63,742 bases of DNA from Bacillota bacterium (GTDB taxonomy: Bacteria; Bacillota; Clostridia; Eubacteriales; Eubacteriaceae), in contig JAHIQT010000104.1 in assembly GCA_018903255.1 (NCBI GenBank), forward strand, positions 1 through 63,742, read 5' to 3'. This document shows, one piece after another, positions 62,052 to 63,742 of the stretch; position 1 is the first letter of the stretch, and each line of letters starts with the position of its first letter. The notes under the pieces are model-generated. The model was given only the letters and a program-made list of their open reading frames with translations. It made no database searches and was not told the DNA's origin. The translations under genes were made by a program, and so were the position numbers.

Positions 62052-62897
62052 TTAAAAGGCCATTAACAGTCCCTTATCGTTGGAATAGTAAGTCGTTAAG
62101 CCGTGCATCGGGAAGATATAGATTTCATTGAGATCAAACCGTTTCTCCAGTAGATCTTTAAGGATCTCAGCCTGGCTGAGGTTGTTGCAATGGGTAATCA
62201 CGACCGGGAACTGGGGCTGGATTTTAACCTTATCCTCGACCATATTGGCAAGACTAGACAGGGCTTTTTTGATGCCGCGAGCCTTGCTAACCAGTTGAAT
62301 TTCGCCCTTATCATCGGATCTGAAAATGGGCATAATTGAGAGCACTGAAGCAACTGCGCCAGCGACCCGGTTCATCCGGCCGCTTTTTACCAAATTGGAA
62401 AGATCCTGGAATAAAAAACGGAGGTTTAAGGTCTCAAGATAGGCGGCCAGTTTATCGCTGATGGTGTCAAAATCGATATCGCCAGCTTTGATCATATCAC
62501 GAAGCTTCATCACCATTAAAATCATCAGCGGTGAGGTTGAATGGGTGTCAAACAAGCTGATTTTCAGGGAAGCATCTTCTTCGAGTACCATGTCTTTGGC
62601 CACTCGGGCACTGTTATAGGTGCCACTTAAGCCTGAAGTCATGGTGATCACATAGCTTTCTTTGTTTTTTCGAAGTTCAGTGGCAAAATCTTCAGGGGAG
62701 GGGCAGGACGAAGAGCTCGCCGTTTTTTCAGCCTTCATGGCGGCAATCAATTCTTTGGTGTTCAGGGTTTCATCATCTATAAATTCGCGATCGCCGACGA
62801 TAATTTTCAAAGGAACGAGTGAAAAATCAATACCGTCCTTGTCCAGAAAATCTTTTGGCAAATCACATGAGCTGTCACTGATAATTCGTGGTTTCAC
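62052..62897 (-). CDS. DegV family fatty-acid-binding protein
   Basis: A 281-residue soluble DegV protein. It opens with IISDSSCDLPKDFLDKDGIDFSLVPLKI, has TASSSCPSPEDF and TMTSGLSGTYNSARVA, and a basic LVKSGRMNRVAGAVASVL segment. DegV proteins present fatty acids to the FakA kinase; no fakA is in this window. Start is GTG 62897 after GAGGAAA; an overlapping ATG two bases upstream is out of frame. A 7-bp inverted repeat (AACTGTT / AACAGTT) lies 57 bp upstream and may be an operator. Confidence 0.93.
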   Translation of the reverse strand: MKPRIISDSSCDLPKDFLDKDGIDFSLVPLKIIVGDREFIDDETLNTKELIAAMKAEKTASSSSCPSPEDFATELRKNKESYVITMTSGLSGTYNSARVAKDMVLEEDASLKISLFDTHSTSPLMILMVMKLRDMIKAGDIDFDTISDKLAAYLETLNLRFLFQDLSNLVKSGRMNRVAGAVASVLSIMPIFRSDDKGEIQLVSKARGIKKALSSLANMVEDKVKIQPQFPVVITHCNNLSQAEILKDLLEKRFDLNEIYIFPMHGLTTYYSNDKGLLMAF

Positions 62898-62953
62898 ATT
62901 AATTTCCTCTTTTCAATCATTTATCTCTTGAGATTTATTTTACTAGGCTGACC

Positions 62954-62972
62954 AACTGTTCGGCCAACAGTT
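62954..62972. repeat. Inverted repeat upstream of the DegV gene
   Basis: AACTGTT / AACAGTT arms around CGGCC. No T tract on either strand, so more like an operator than a terminator. Confidence 0.35.
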
Positions 62973-63045
62973 ACTTTCAATGTACATTCAACGGATCTGA
63001 TAAGTCAATATTAAATCATTTTGCTTAAAACGATCTTTTACTGTC

Positions 63046-63742
63046 TTAAATCGATTCGGTCAAGTATGTTATGTTTTCAGGCATATATAATTGGCTTAGA
63101 ACATCCTGACTGATCAGACTGGTAGCATGACCATTGAAGATCTTGCCAAGACTGTTCTTCATTGAAAAACGTTTGATATCATTATCCTTGAGGGCATCAA
63201 TGGCCAGCACCAGCTCGGTAAAGTTATGGGCGACAACGGCCGCACCCTGCTGTTTAAACCACTGGGCATTTTCGCCTTCCTGACCAGGAGTGGGATTGTA
63301 TAAGATTACCGGAATTTTTTTTGTTACTACCTCGCTAAGCGTAATTCCTCCGGGCTTGGTCACCATTAAATCACCGATCGAATAGAATTCATGAATATCC
63401 GGAACGAAACCAAAAATCTTAGTATTGGCCAAATTTTCCATTTCAAGTTCGCGTTGCAGACTCTGATTTTTTCCGCAAACGACAACGGTCTGGAGCTTAT
63501 CCATCTGATCGGTACGTTGACAGATTTCTTTGATGTTTTTTAGAACCCCATAGGTTCCGGCAAAGATAATCAGAATTTTTTTATCGGGGTCGAGATCGTA
63601 TTTGCTGACGATGGTATTGCGATTTTCCCGGGCATAAAAGGCATCACGCAGGGGAATTCCGGTTTTCAAGATCTTTTCCTGGGGAATCCCTTCCTCTAGC
63701 AGCGTAGCTTTAACATTTTCGCAGGCCACATAATAGCGGTCA
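63046..63742 (-). CDS. Glycosyltransferase, UgtP/MGDG-synthase-like (C-terminal part)
   Basis: The 3' part of a GT28-type lipid glycosyltransferase; the 5' part lies beyond the window edge and the frame is open to the last base (DRYYVACENVK). About 231 residues are visible. The donor-binding half has ILIIFAGTYG, VVCGKNQSL, FVPDIHEFYSIGDLMVTKPGGITLSEVVTKKIPVIL and TPGQEGENAQWF, the UDP-sugar signature. Closest known function is diacylglycerol glucosyl/galactosyltransferase making membrane glycolipids and lipoteichoic acid anchors. A GTG at 63729 is internal, not the start. Confidence 0.85.
   Translation of the reverse strand, partial: DRYYVACENVKATLLEEGIPQEKILKTGIPLRDAFYARENRNTIVSKYDLDPDKKILIIFAGTYGVLKNIKEICQRTDQMDKLQTVVVCGKNQSLQRELEMENLANTKIFGFVPDIHEFYSIGDLMVTKPGGITLSEVVTKKIPVILYNPTPGQEGENAQWFKQQGAAVVAHNFTELVLAIDALKDNDIKRFSMKNSLGKIFNGHATSLISQDVLSQLYMPENITYLTESI

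Overview
The window looks like chromosome of an acetogenic clostridium, most like Acetobacterium or a close Eubacteriaceae relative. This is inferred from gene content and protein style, not from a database search. Supporting signs are AT-rich intergenic DNA, strong GGAGG ribosome sites, sigma-A promoters with TTGACA/TATAAT-like boxes usually 17 bp apart, a clostridial single-chain PurL, Rex, a CBS-domain family II pyrophosphatase, rubrerythrin, and a corrinoid protein paired with a UroD-type methyltransferase. No rRNA, tRNA, insertion sequence, phage gene or CRISPR array was seen.

Layout. 1-2.1 kb (minus): a truncated hybrid sensor protein with a degenerate kinase core, behind a metallo-beta-lactamase-fold hydrolase. 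2.26-13.8 kb (plus): the purine operon purL-E-C-F-M-N-H-D behind a promoter overlapped by two inverted PurR boxes. 13.9-21.5 kb (plus): a RarD-like transporter, proC, a GH3 glycosidase, and tsaB-rimI-membrane protein-tsaD for the tRNA t6A modification. 21.6-23.8 kb: groES-groEL under a perfect CIRCE operator. 23.8-31 kb: ABC-F ATPase, rex, an XRE regulator, a lipoprotein with an FMN-attachment motif, CBS-pyrophosphatase and a lipase-like hydrolase. 31.1-37.1 kb: comEC, holA, rpsT and lepA, a common Firmicutes housekeeping neighbourhood.

37.1-50.2 kb is the most distinctive part, an island for small hydroxy-ketone or polyol metabolism. It has a minus-strand operon dhaL-VOC-dhaK-lsrF divergent from an LsrR/SorC-type regulator. 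Then come a DeoR regulator, an FGGY kinase resembling GlpK but with changed glycerol-contact positions, a UroD-type methyltransferase, a corrinoid protein, a second dhaK without its own dhaL, a LytTR/GHKL two-component pair and a second SorC regulator. The arrangement suggests demethylation of a methoxylated C3-like compound through a corrinoid protein, phosphorylation of the backbone, and LsrF-type cleavage or condensation feeding DHAP and acetyl-CoA. That pathway is a hypothesis; the genes and control sites are seen directly.

50.2-63.7 kb: a DUF2207/LemA pair, a HAD phosphatase, a large protein with an HPr kinase-like P-loop, rubrerythrin, an Ldh2-type dehydrogenase with an ornithine-racemase-like PLP enzyme, leuS behind an unusual promoter and terminator leader, rnhA, a DegV protein and the C-terminal part of a lipid glycosyltransferase cut by the window edge.
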